Assembly (NCBI RefSeq): GCF_002095395.1
Contig: NZ_MJEI01000098.1
Coordinates: 1-64,000, forward strand
Origin: Williamsia sp. 1135
GTDB lineage: Bacteria > Actinomycetota > Actinomycetes > Mycobacteriales > Mycobacteriaceae
Length of the DNA stretch: 64,000 nt
Direction: 5' to 3'
In this document: piece after piece, positions 55,067 through 63,346 of the stretch
Numbering within the stretch: position 1 is the first letter of the stretch
Layout of the letters: the number at the start of each line of letters is the position of its first letter
Program-made: the position numbers and the translations under genes
Notes under the pieces: model-generated
The model's database searches: none
What the model saw: only the letters and a program-made list of their open reading frames with translations
Told to the model about the DNA's origin: nothing

Positions 55067-55891
55067 TCAGCCCTGCGCTTCGACGGCGACCGACTGCCAC
55101 TCTTCCCACGTCTGCAACCGGCTCGCGTAGTCGGCCTTCGCGATGTCGAGCGGTGCAGCACCGAAAAACACCCGCAGCGGCGGTTTCTCGGCGTCCACGA
55201 CCTTCAGGATCGCGCGCCCCGACGCCTGCGGATCGCCGGGCGCGGACGTGCGCTTCTTGCGAGCTTCCGCTGCTGCCTGGTGTGCGTCGGCGTAGTCGTC
55301 CAGCGGCGTCGCGTGCTTGGCGGACGAGCCACCCCAGTCGGTGTCGAACCCGCCGGGTTCGATCAGGGTGACGTGAACCCCGAATGACTCGACCTCCAGC
55401 GACAGGGCCTGCGAGAAGCCCTCGAGGGCCCACTTGGAGGCGTGGTAGATGCCGACGTTCTGGAAGGCGCTGATGCCGCCGATCGACGACACCTGGATGA
55501 TGTGGCCGCTGCGCTGTGCCCGCAGGAACGGCAGTGCCGCCTGGGTGATCCAGAGCGCGCCGAACACGTTGGTCTCGATCTGGTCGCGAGCCTCGGACTC
55601 ACTGAGTTCTTCGACGAAACCGAACTGGCCATATCCGGCGTTGTTCACCACCACATCCAGGCGGCCGAAGTGCTCGTGGGCGCCGGCCACAGCTGCGAAA
55701 TCGGCGTCGCGGTCGGTGACATCGAGTTCGATCGGCAGGATCGAATCGCCGTACCAGTCGACGAGGTCGGCCAGGGACGCGGTGTCACGTGCTGTCGCCG
55801 CGACCTTGTCCCCGCGTTCCAGGGCCGCAATCGCCCATTCGCGGCCGAATCCACGGGAAGTGCCGGTGATGAACCAGATCTTGTTGCTCAT
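55067..55891 (-). CDS. SDR family oxidoreductase
   Basis: The 274-residue short-chain dehydrogenase has the cofactor loop ITGTSRGFGREWAIAAL, VVNNAGYGQFGFVEELS (NNAG motif), VSSIGGISAFQNVGIYHASKWALEGFSQALSLE (catalytic Ser, Tyr and Lys) and LIEPGGFDTDW. The cofactor is NAD(P)(H); the substrate cannot be deduced. GAAAGGG lies upstream of ATG 55891. Confidence 0.9.
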   Translation of the reverse strand: MSNKIWFITGTSRGFGREWAIAALERGDKVAATARDTASLADLVDWYGDSILPIELDVTDRDADFAAVAGAHEHFGRLDVVVNNAGYGQFGFVEELSESEARDQIETNVFGALWITQAALPFLRAQRSGHIIQVSSIGGISAFQNVGIYHASKWALEGFSQALSLEVESFGVHVTLIEPGGFDTDWGGSSAKHATPLDDYADAHQAAAEARKKRTSAPGDPQASGRAILKVVDAEKPPLRVFFGAAPLDIAKADYASRLQTWEEWQSVAVEAQG

Positions 55892-56035
55892 TGTCGATAG
55901 CCCTTTCGCAGGTGGACCGTGCCGCGGGTCGGCGGCACACAGTACTGGTCAACGCGACGGTCGTCTCGCGGCATTCCCGACGACCTTCGTTAGTGTGGCA
56001 ACAGAGCGCACTTCGGCGGCAGGGAGAACTTCGAG

Positions 56036-57583
56036 ATGGCAGACGATGGCAGCGTGGTGGAGACCACCAACGGACCGGTCCGCGGACTCGATGACGGGAT
56101 CACGAAGTCGTGGCGGGGGATTCGTTATGCAGCGGCGCCGGTGGGGGAGCTGCGGTGGCGCGCCCCGGTGCGCCCCGAGCCGTGGACCGAGGTGGCTGAC
56201 GCCGGCGTCTTCGGTCCGGTCGCGCCGCAGCCGAGCAACCCGGTGATCAGGCTCGGTGACGGCATCGTCCAGGACGAGGACTGTCTGAGCCTCAACGTGT
56301 CGACGGCGTCCGCGGTGGTGGCCGGGGACGCCAAACCGGTGATGGTGTGGGTGCACGGCGGCGCATACATCTTCGGGTCGTCGAGCCAGCCGCTCTACGA
56401 CGCCCGGGCACTGGTGTCCGATGGCGACGTCATCGTGATCACCGTCAACTACCGGCTCGGCGCATTGGGATTCCTCGACCTGTCAGGGTTCAGCACCGAC
56501 GAACACCGTTTCGACACGAACCTGGCGCTGCGCGACCTCATCCTGGCTCTGGAGTGGGTCCGGGACAATATCGCAGCGTTCGGAGGGGACCCCGACCGCG
56601 TGACCTTGTTCGGTGAGTCGGCCGGCGGGTCGATTGTCACGACCATGCTGACCATTCCCGCAGCACGAGGCCTGTTCGCTCGCGCGATAGCCCAGAGTGC
56701 GCCCGCGACATCGGTGTACGACAGTGCGCGTGCCAAGCGGGTGGCCACGACTTTTCTGGGGCTGCTCGGCCTCGAGGAGGGGGATGTCGGGACCCTCCAG
56801 GATCTGCCCGTGGACAAGATCGTCACCGCGGGTCTGACGCTGTTCAGCGACGTCCCGGCCACGGCCCCCGGGACGCTCGCATTCGCACCTACCGTCGATC
56901 GCGACCTGCTGCCCGACTATCCGCTGGCAGCGTTCCGGGCCGGACAGTCGCATCCGGTGCCGCTCATCATCGGGACGAACAAGGACGAGGCCGCGCTGTT
57001 CAAATGGATGAAGTCGCCGCTGATGCCGATCACGCCGGATGCCATCAGAGCGATGTTCACCGAGATCGCCGCAGAACAGCCCGAACTCAAACTGCCCAGC
57101 GAAGCCGAGATCGGCTCGGCCTATTCGGGTATGAAACTCAAGGCGGCCGGCCTTGCCGTCGCCCGGGACATCGGCTTCCGCATGCCGACGATCTGGCTGG
57201 CCGATGCCCACAGCGCGGTGGCGCCGGTATACCTCTACCGATTCGATTGGGCGACACCGATGTTGCGTGCACTCCGCGTCGGAGCGACTCATGCGACCGA
57301 ATTGCCATATGTGTGGGGCAATCTCGTGATGGGTCGCAAGGACATCACGTTCAAACTCGGTGGACTGAAGGTGGGTAAGGCATTGTCGGCGCGCGTGCAG
57401 AACCGCTGGGTTTCCTTTGCGGTCGACGGACATCCACGCGGTCTGCCCGGGGATCCGGAATGGTTCCCCTACGAGCGCGAACAACGAGCGACCCTCGTGA
57501 TCGATCGTCAGGACTCGGTGATCGACGATCTCGACCGAGATCTGCGTGAGGCGTGGGGCGATGACGTCCTGAATTTCCTGTAG
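56036..57583 (+). CDS. Type B carboxylesterase/lipase family protein
   Basis: The 515-residue protein has the family pattern from the N-terminus: SWRGIRYAAAPVGELRWRAP, EDCLSLNVSTAS, VMVWVHGGAYIFGSS (oxyanion hole), NYRLGALGFLDLS, and the nucleophile elbow VTLFGESAGGSIVTTM. The His region is VGATHATELPYVWGN and the Glu/Asp region TNKDEAALF. It hydrolyses carboxylic esters; there is no signal peptide, so it is intracellular. GGGAGA lies nine bases upstream of the ATG. Confidence 0.9.
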   Translation: MADDGSVVETTNGPVRGLDDGITKSWRGIRYAAAPVGELRWRAPVRPEPWTEVADAGVFGPVAPQPSNPVIRLGDGIVQDEDCLSLNVSTASAVVAGDAKPVMVWVHGGAYIFGSSSQPLYDARALVSDGDVIVITVNYRLGALGFLDLSGFSTDEHRFDTNLALRDLILALEWVRDNIAAFGGDPDRVTLFGESAGGSIVTTMLTIPAARGLFARAIAQSAPATSVYDSARAKRVATTFLGLLGLEEGDVGTLQDLPVDKIVTAGLTLFSDVPATAPGTLAFAPTVDRDLLPDYPLAAFRAGQSHPVPLIIGTNKDEAALFKWMKSPLMPITPDAIRAMFTEIAAEQPELKLPSEAEIGSAYSGMKLKAAGLAVARDIGFRMPTIWLADAHSAVAPVYLYRFDWATPMLRALRVGATHATELPYVWGNLVMGRKDITFKLGGLKVGKALSARVQNRWVSFAVDGHPRGLPGDPEWFPYEREQRATLVIDRQDSVIDDLDRDLREAWGDDVLNFL

Positions 57584-57592
57584 CTCAGCACC

Positions 57593-57598
57593 TATGCT
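57593..57598 (+). promoter_or_regulatory. -10 element of leaderless promoter
   Basis: TATGCT ends seven bases before ATG 57606, which fixes that ATG as the likely start rather than the ATG at 57594 inside the hexamer. Confidence 0.5.
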
Positions 57599-57605
57599 GG
57601 GCCAC

Positions 57606-58376
57606 ATGCCCCACGCCGCTGCCGACCTCACCACCGCGGCACCAGGGTCAGCGAGGCGGGTGGCGGACGTCTGGACTGATCTGGCCACCGACACGACCAC
57701 GCCCGCCGACTTCTCCGTGGACATGGTCTCGGGACTGCCTGAACCGGTGGCACGGTGGCTGTTGCGCTCGATCGACGTGGGTGCTGCGCTGCGAACGTCA
57801 GTGATCGTGACCATGAGCGGACAGATCAGAATCGGCGCGTGGAGAGCTTTCGAGGCGAGGCAGATCATCGCCGCCCGCCGTGGATATATCTGGGCCGCCG
57901 TTGCTCGATTCGGCCCGCTGCCCGTTCGTGGGTTCGATCGCTACAGTGATGGCAGCGGTGAAATGCGTTGGCGTCTAGGGCGTCTGATCCCTGTTGTCAC
58001 TGCAACAGGTGATGATGTGTCGCGCAGTGCCGCGGGCAGACTGGCCAGTGAGTTGATTCTGACACCGGCCGCCGCGTTGTCGCCCGGGGTCAACTGGACT
58101 GCAGTGGACGGGGACAGCGCGATGGCCGCGGTGGAGGTCGACGGCACGATCCACGACGTGACCATTCATGTCGCCGCCTCTGGAACGCTTGACTCGATCG
58201 AATTACTGCGGTGGGGCGATCCGGACCAGACCGGGTTCGGGCTTCATCGCTTCTCTGCCGTCTGCACGGGCGAACTACGCTCCGACGGGTTCGGTGTGCC
58301 CGCACACACTCGAGCGGGTTGGGGCGACCTCGAAGCGTTCATCGACTTCGACACCGAGAGGACAGTGTTCCTTTGA
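57606..58376 (+). CDS. DUF6544-like protein
   Basis: This 256-residue protein has no membrane helix. Recognisable stretches are LPEPVARWLLRSIDVGAALRTSVIVTMSGQIRIG, WRAFEARQIIAARRGYIWAAVARFGPLPVRGFDRYSDGSGEMRWRLGRLIPVV and AAGRLASELILTPAAALS. I recall this pattern as the uncharacterised DUF6544 family, with moderate certainty. The stop overlaps the start of the PH-domain gene, so it is the first gene of a three-gene operon with two membrane PH-domain proteins. Confidence 0.72.
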   Translation: MPHAAADLTTAAPGSARRVADVWTDLATDTTTPADFSVDMVSGLPEPVARWLLRSIDVGAALRTSVIVTMSGQIRIGAWRAFEARQIIAARRGYIWAAVARFGPLPVRGFDRYSDGSGEMRWRLGRLIPVVTATGDDVSRSAAGRLASELILTPAAALSPGVNWTAVDGDSAMAAVEVDGTIHDVTIHVAASGTLDSIELLRWGDPDQTGFGLHRFSAVCTGELRSDGFGVPAHTRAGWGDLEAFIDFDTERTVFL

Positions 58377-58885
58377 CGTCTGCTGATTCTGCGTTGCGCG
58401 CCACAGAACCCAGGCCACCACGAAATCGGATCGACCCGCGGTCACGCTGGTATTGGCTCCTCGAGTGTCTGTTCGTGTTGACGATCACTGTGGCCGGGCT
58501 GGTCGCTCCGGCCATCATCTGGTCGGGTGTCCGCTCGGGTTTTCTGATCGCCGCGGCGATCGCCGGCGTAACTCTGCTCGGGTGGACGGTGACCATGCCG
58601 TTCCTGCGCTATCGGGTCCATCGGTGGGAAGCCAGTGGTACCGCCGTGTATGCGAAGACCGGATGGTTGTCCCGGGAGTGGAAGGTGGCGCCGCTCTCAC
58701 GCATCCAGTCTGTCGAGGCCAAACGGAACCCGCTGCACCAATTGCTGGGTTTGGCACAGGTCTCGGTCACCACGGCATCAGCGCACGGCGAGATCGTCAT
58801 CCAGGGTCTCGACCAGGTGGTCGCCGACGACCTCGTGGCCGAATTGACCGTGGCGACGGAAAGCACTGTCGGGGATGCGACATGA
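58373..58885 (+). CDS. Membrane PH-domain (bPH2/YdbS-like) protein
   Basis: The 170-residue protein has two membrane helices (WYWLLECLFVLTITVAGLVAPAIIW and GFLIAAAIAGVTLLGWTVTMPFL), followed by a bacterial PH domain (YRVHRWEASGTAVYAKTGWLSREWKVAPLSRIQSVEAKRNPLHQLLGLAQVSVTTAS). TTG 58373 is the likely start: it overlaps the previous stop (TTTGA) and AGAGGA lies about ten bases upstream. YdbS-like proteins commonly pair with YdbT-like proteins, as here; their function is poorly known. Confidence 0.83.
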   Translation: MTSADSALRATEPRPPRNRIDPRSRWYWLLECLFVLTITVAGLVAPAIIWSGVRSGFLIAAAIAGVTLLGWTVTMPFLRYRVHRWEASGTAVYAKTGWLSREWKVAPLSRIQSVEAKRNPLHQLLGLAQVSVTTASAHGEIVIQGLDQVVADDLVAELTVATESTVGDAT

Positions 58886-60447
58886 GCGGAGATCCCGCCG
58901 CGGGGTCGCTCGTTTCCCTGGCCAACCTGCCCTCCGACGTCCCGTGGCAGCGGCTCGACAGCCGGATGATCGGCGCCGCGCTCACCCGGATGCTGGTCAT
59001 GGTCGGTCCAGTGGCTTTTGCATGGGTCTTTCTGGGACAGCGGGATTCGTCGGTGTCGGGCACTCTCGTCGCATTGACGGTGGTGGCCATCGCCGTACCG
59101 TGCTTTTACATCCTGCAATACGTCAGGTTTCGGTACCGGATCACCGGCACCGAACTGCAGATCACCTCAGGTCTGTTCGTCCGACGTGTCCGTAGGGTCC
59201 CGCTGCACCGGATCAGGACGGTCGACATCACCGCCAAACCGATTCTGCGGCTGTTCTCTCTGGCGATAGTCACCATCGGCACCGGACAGCAGGTGGGGGC
59301 CGGTGACTCGGGTCTGCAGCTCGATGCGGTGCGCAAGCCGGTTGCCGCTTCGCTGCGGGCCGAACTGCTTGCCGCGGCCGGAAGACAAGGCAACAGAGAA
59401 TTATTCGAGGACGCAGCAGAGATACCCCTCAGTGAGGTGGAGGTGTCGTCGCCCGCGGTACTCCGGATCCGATGGGCCTGGATGGTCTATGCGATCGTCG
59501 GAGTGTGGTCGGTGGTTGCGCCCACCGCGATCTTCGGGTTCGTCTATCAGGGCATGCAGTTTCTCGGCCGCAGCCCCGATACGTACGTCGGGTGGTACTT
59601 CTCCGAGTATCTGGACCGCGTTTCCTGGGGGCTGTGGCTGCTCACCACGGTCGGTTGCTTCGTGCTGGTCGGCATCGTCGGCGCGGCAGCGGTGTTCGTC
59701 GAATCCTGGTGGAACTACACCCTTGTGCATGAGCAGCGAGGTCGGTTCGTCGCGACGCGGGGTCTGTTGACAACTCGTTCCTTCACCGTCGATCAATCCC
59801 GGCTGCGGGGCGTGACCGTGGCGGAGGCCCTGACCACCAGGGTGTTGCGCGGTGCGCGGTTGCTGCCCATCCTCACGGGCGTCAGCGCCGATCAGCAGAA
59901 CAAGGAATCGGGGGTGCTGGTACCGACGACCACCCGCGACATTCCGGTGGCCCTGGCAAACACACTGCTGGGCGAGACCGTACTCTCTGCGGACAGGCTC
60001 CGAACAGGCTGGCTGCACCGGCATCCCGCGGCGGCCCTGCGGCGCATCCTGTTCCACTACGAGTCTGCGGTGGTGGTCGGGGCAGCGGGGCTCGGGGCCG
60101 CAGTGTGGTTCTGGCACTTGCCGATCGCCCTGCTGGCGATCCCGGTCCTGGCAGCTGTGCTTCTGATCCCGGCGGCGCTCGGCAACTATCGCGGCCTGGG
60201 ACATCGGATCGAAGACGGTTACCTGTTCAGTCGGCGGGGATACTTCCTCCGCCGATTCGACGCCGTTCAGCTGCGCGGGGTCAGCGGGGCGTCCGTGCAG
60301 CAGTCGATCTTTCAGCGCAGGCTCGGCCTGGCGACCGTCACGGCGACCACGGCATCGGGGGAGAAGGCCTACTACGTGGTCGACGTCGGGGTCGGCGAGG
60401 CAACCCAACTCGCCGCCGCGCTCGGTGGCCGCGAGTTCCTCAGCTGA
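58882..60447 (+). CDS. Membrane PH-domain (YdbT-like) protein
   Basis: The 521-residue protein has about six membrane helices in pairs, interspersed with three bPH2-type domains. These are FRYRITGTELQITSGLFVRRVRRVPLHRIRTVDITAKPILRLFSLAIVTIGTG, LVHEQRGRFVATRGLLTTRSFTVDQSRLRGVTVAEALTTRVLRGARLLPI, and RIEDGYLFSRRGYFLRRFDAVQLRGVSGASVQQSIFQRRLGLATVTATTAS. This is the YdbT architecture. It starts in the stop of the YdbS-like gene (ATGA) and ends eight bases into the convergent AraC-type gene. Confidence 0.85.
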   Translation: MSGDPAAGSLVSLANLPSDVPWQRLDSRMIGAALTRMLVMVGPVAFAWVFLGQRDSSVSGTLVALTVVAIAVPCFYILQYVRFRYRITGTELQITSGLFVRRVRRVPLHRIRTVDITAKPILRLFSLAIVTIGTGQQVGAGDSGLQLDAVRKPVAASLRAELLAAAGRQGNRELFEDAAEIPLSEVEVSSPAVLRIRWAWMVYAIVGVWSVVAPTAIFGFVYQGMQFLGRSPDTYVGWYFSEYLDRVSWGLWLLTTVGCFVLVGIVGAAAVFVESWWNYTLVHEQRGRFVATRGLLTTRSFTVDQSRLRGVTVAEALTTRVLRGARLLPILTGVSADQQNKESGVLVPTTTRDIPVALANTLLGETVLSADRLRTGWLHRHPAAALRRILFHYESAVVVGAAGLGAAVWFWHLPIALLAIPVLAAVLLIPAALGNYRGLGHRIEDGYLFSRRGYFLRRFDAVQLRGVSGASVQQSIFQRRLGLATVTATTASGEKAYYVVDVGVGEATQLAAALGGREFLS

Positions 60448-61324
60448 TCGCCGCCGGACTACGGTCGTCGGCCGGCTCGATCGGCAACCACAGTTCGCCG
60501 GTACCCGACTGCTTGTCGTCCGAGAGCCGGACACGAACGATCTCCGGGCCTTCGACGAGTCGAAAAGGGTTGGCCGGAAACCACTCCGAATAGGCCGCCG
60601 GCCAGAGCTGCTGAAGCGACTCCGGCAGGGGGCCTGACGATTCGAAGACCACCCACAGTCCGGCGGCGACCTCGAGGGAGTCGAGGCCCTCAGGGACAGG
60701 CCGCGAGGTGGCCACCGCGTGGTAATAGTCGATTTCCGTGCCCTCGGCCCGTGTTTCATCGAAGTCAGTGCACACGGCGAGTGTTCCGGCGGGGTCCTGA
60801 TCGCTCAGCTCGGCGAGGAGGTGATCGACATCGGCGGGGAAGTTGCGCTCGAAGTCGATGATCGCCGGGTTGGGGCCGGTGAACACCAGCGGCACCCGGA
60901 TTCGCGAGCCGACCAGGCGGAAGGCGTCCTTCTGGACAAGGCGGTAGTGCATGTCGTTGCTCCCTTCGATGGTGAGGTGAAATGAAAGGCGTGGCTGCGA
61001 GCGCAGATGCGCGCCCGCGCGTCGTGCCTCGGCCGGGCCGACGCCGTGCATGCGCTTGAAGGCCCGGGTGAAAGCGTCGGCCGAGGTGTAGTCGTATCGG
61101 GTGGCGATGTCGATGAGGTGCTCCTCGCCGGCGACCACAGCTGCGGCCGCGACGGTCAGTCGTCGCCTGCGGATGTAGTCCGACAACGACATACCGGCGA
61201 GCGCCGAGAACACCCGTCTGAAGTGATACTCCGACGTCAGTGCCAAGCGGGCGAGCTCCGGCACGTCGATCGAGCCCGCGAGGTTGTCCTCGATGGCGTC
61301 CATTGCGCGGTTCCAACGTTCCAT
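60440..61324 (-). CDS. AraC family regulator with GyrI-like effector domain
   Basis: The 294-residue protein has two AraC helix-turn-helix motifs in the first 105 residues: VPELARLALTSEYHFRRVFSALAGMSLSDYIRRRRL and LIDIATRYDYTSADAFTRAFKRMHGVGPAEARR. A GyrI/BmrR-type effector domain follows, MHYRLVQKDAFRLVGSRIRVP to ELWLPIEPA. It would sense a small hydrophobic or cationic ligand. ATG 61324 is supported by a TAGCGT -10 ending seven bases upstream, and thus the mRNA is leaderless. The stop overlaps the end of the convergent PH-domain gene. Confidence 0.87.
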   Translation of the reverse strand: MERWNRAMDAIEDNLAGSIDVPELARLALTSEYHFRRVFSALAGMSLSDYIRRRRLTVAAAAVVAGEEHLIDIATRYDYTSADAFTRAFKRMHGVGPAEARRAGAHLRSQPRLSFHLTIEGSNDMHYRLVQKDAFRLVGSRIRVPLVFTGPNPAIIDFERNFPADVDHLLAELSDQDPAGTLAVCTDFDETRAEGTEIDYYHAVATSRPVPEGLDSLEVAAGLWVVFESSGPLPESLQQLWPAAYSEWFPANPFRLVEGPEIVRVRLSDDKQSGTGELWLPIEPADDRSPAAIS

Positions 61325-61331
61325 GCGAACC

Positions 61332-61337
61332 ACGCTA
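61332..61337 (-). promoter_or_regulatory. -10 element of leaderless promoter (AraC-type gene)
   Basis: TAGCGT on the - strand is followed by seven bases and then ATG 61324. Confidence 0.45.
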
Positions 61338-61379
61338 AGAGATCAGCAGGTCCTGATGCCCGATGATCGGTGCCCGTAA

Positions 61380-62237
61380 CTATCGGGTGTGACCTGCCGA
61401 GCGGTCAACCCTCGCGGTGTCCGAGATCAGCGACTCCAAGTACGTCGCGACACCGTCGTCGTCGTTGCTGGGCAGGACGTGATCGGCGACCGAGAGCGCG
61501 TCGACACTGGCGTTGGCCGGACACAGCGCCCGACCGGCCCAGGTGAGCATCGGGAGGTCGTTGATGGCGTCACCGCAGGCCGCGACCTCGGACCGGTCGA
61601 TGTCCCAGCGAGCACATAGTCGGGCCAGGGCGGTCGCCTTGGAGACGCCGAGAGCGGCCATCTCGAGATAGGGCGCGCCCGAGTGGGTCGGCGTCACGTT
61701 CGGCATTCCCTCCGCCTGGACGCGGCGGAAGAGGACCTCGCTTGCGATGTGGGGATGTCTGGCGACGATCTTCACGATGGGCTCGTCGTCGAGCGATGTT
61801 GCATCGGAACGCTCCATCGTGCCCGGGTCGCGATGGTGATCGGTGAAAACACACAGGGCGGCATACTCGGGATCTGCGATGAACCTCGTCGGGCCGACGG
61901 TGGCGAACACGGTGCCGGGGACGAGTTCGCGGACCCGTTCGGTCGCGGCCCGGGCGACATCGAGCGTGAGTGGTTGCACGTCAACGATATTCGGTGTGCC
62001 ATCGGCAAGGTCGATGAGAACCGCGCCGTTGGCGGCAACCGCGATCCCGCGGAACCCGCAGGTGGTGGCGAGGGCGTGCACCGAATGTTTGGCGCGGGCG
62101 GTCGCCCAGACCACGACGATCCCGGCGTCGGCGGCTGCGGCCATGGCTGCAGCCGTTCGCGGACTGATCGCGCGGGCGGAGTTGAGGAGCGTGCCGTCGA
62201 GGTCGGTGGCGACCAGTCGAATGTTCACATCGACCAT
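61380..62237 (-). CDS. Cof-type HAD family phosphatase
   Basis: The 285-residue protein has motif I LVATDLDGTLLNSARAISPRTAAAM (Asp nucleophile), motif II VVWATARAKHSV, AVAANGAVLIDL, the Lys of GVSKATALARLCARW and motif III VAACGDAINDLPML. This is the HAD-IIB (Cof) layout, typical of sugar-phosphate or flavin-precursor phosphatases. ATG 62237 gives a family-like start (MVDVNIRLVATDLDGT). It is divergent from the sterol-desaturase gene, with two palindromes between them. Confidence 0.87.
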   Translation of the reverse strand: MVDVNIRLVATDLDGTLLNSARAISPRTAAAMAAAADAGIVVVWATARAKHSVHALATTCGFRGIAVAANGAVLIDLADGTPNIVDVQPLTLDVARAATERVRELVPGTVFATVGPTRFIADPEYAALCVFTDHHRDPGTMERSDATSLDDEPIVKIVARHPHIASEVLFRRVQAEGMPNVTPTHSGAPYLEMAALGVSKATALARLCARWDIDRSEVAACGDAINDLPMLTWAGRALCPANASVDALSVADHVLPSNDDDGVATYLESLISDTARVDRSAGHTR

Positions 62238-62262
62238 GGTGCCAAGCTGGACGGACTTTTGC

Positions 62263-62278
62263 GGTACGCTTGCGTACC
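62263..62278. promoter_or_regulatory. Perfect 16-bp palindrome, operator candidate
   Basis: GGTACGC-TT-GCGTACC lies between the divergent HAD and sterol-desaturase genes, 25 bases from the HAD start. Symmetric 16-bp sites of this kind are typical of TetR-family operators. No regulator is encoded adjacent to it in the window. Confidence 0.6.
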
Positions 62279-62286
62279 AATAATGG

Positions 62287-62311
62287 GTTACATGTTGGCC
62301 CACGGTGTAAC
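62287..62311. promoter_or_regulatory. GTTACA-N13-TGTAAC inverted repeat
   Basis: A second, wider inverted repeat in the same intergenic region lies on the sterol-desaturase side, 44 bases before its start. It could be a further operator or a stem in the 5' leader. Confidence 0.4.
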
Positions 62312-62355
62312 GTGAGCACGGTCGGGTCGGTGCTGACCTGCGTGAAGGAGTGGAC

Positions 62356-63309
62356 GTGGACCCTCTCGTATCGGCGTTCGACACGCTGCCGCAGCCACTG
62401 CGGGATCCGGTCGCGCTGGCCATCCCGTTCTTCATCCTGCTGCTTGTCATCGAGTCCGTGGCGGCCCGGGTCCTAGAGCACCGTGAGAACACAGACCGGC
62501 CAGATGACCGCGAACGACCGCGACCTGGTGCCTACCGTGGCGCAGACGCCCGGGCGAGTATCTCGATGGGGCTGGTCTCCATCGCCACCATGGCGGTGTG
62601 GAAGGGCCTCGCCCTATTGGGCTACGCAGCGCTTTTCGCCTACGTGGCGCCATGGCAGTTGCCTGCCGACCAGTGGTACACCTGGGTCATCGCGCTGGTC
62701 GGCGTGGACGTCCTCTTCTACTTTTATCACCGCACGGCACATCGGGTCCGATTGATCTGGGCAACCCACCAGGCCCACCACTCCAGCGAATACTTCAACT
62801 TCTCCACCGCTCTGCGCCAGAAGTGGAACAACAGCGGCGAGATCGTCATGTGGCTGCCTTTGCCGCTGCTCGGAGTGCCGCCATGGATGGTGTTCTTCGC
62901 GTTCTCGATCAGCCTCGTCTACCAGTTCTGGATTCACACCGAACGCATCGGGCATCTCCCTCGGCCCTTCGAGTTCGTCTTCAACACACCGTCGCATCAC
63001 CGGGTCCACCACGGCCGCGACCAGGACTATCTCGACAAGAACTACGGCGGGATCCTTATCATCTGGGATCGGATCTTCGGATCATTCCAGAAAGAGCTGC
63101 AACGTCCGACCTATGGACTGACGAAGCCCGTCGACACGTTCAACATCTGGCGACTCGAGACACGCGAGTATGTGGCGATCGCCGCCGACGTCCGCAGAAC
63201 ACGATCGGTGAAAGACAAGATCGGCTACATCTTGGGTCCTCCCGGGTGGCAGCCTCGGCGCCGCGGTACCGGGGTCGATGTGGGTACCGCATCTGCGTCC
63301 TCAACCTGA
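62356..63309 (+). CDS. Sterol desaturase/fatty acid hydroxylase family protein
   Basis: The 317-residue membrane enzyme has several helices and the di-iron His clusters of the family: YHRTAHRVRLIWATHQAHHSSE and TPSHHRVHHGRD, with FWIHTERIG between. It would hydroxylate or desaturate a lipid at the membrane. GTG 62356 is preferred because AAGGAG (62345-62350) stands five bases upstream. The GTG at 62350 overlaps that site. Confidence 0.87.
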   Translation: MDPLVSAFDTLPQPLRDPVALAIPFFILLLVIESVAARVLEHRENTDRPDDRERPRPGAYRGADARASISMGLVSIATMAVWKGLALLGYAALFAYVAPWQLPADQWYTWVIALVGVDVLFYFYHRTAHRVRLIWATHQAHHSSEYFNFSTALRQKWNNSGEIVMWLPLPLLGVPPWMVFFAFSISLVYQFWIHTERIGHLPRPFEFVFNTPSHHRVHHGRDQDYLDKNYGGILIIWDRIFGSFQKELQRPTYGLTKPVDTFNIWRLETREYVAIAADVRRTRSVKDKIGYILGPPGWQPRRRGTGVDVGTASASST

Positions 63310-63346
63310 CCACGGGCCAGTATCCTCGTTGCAGGAGGCCCTGCCC

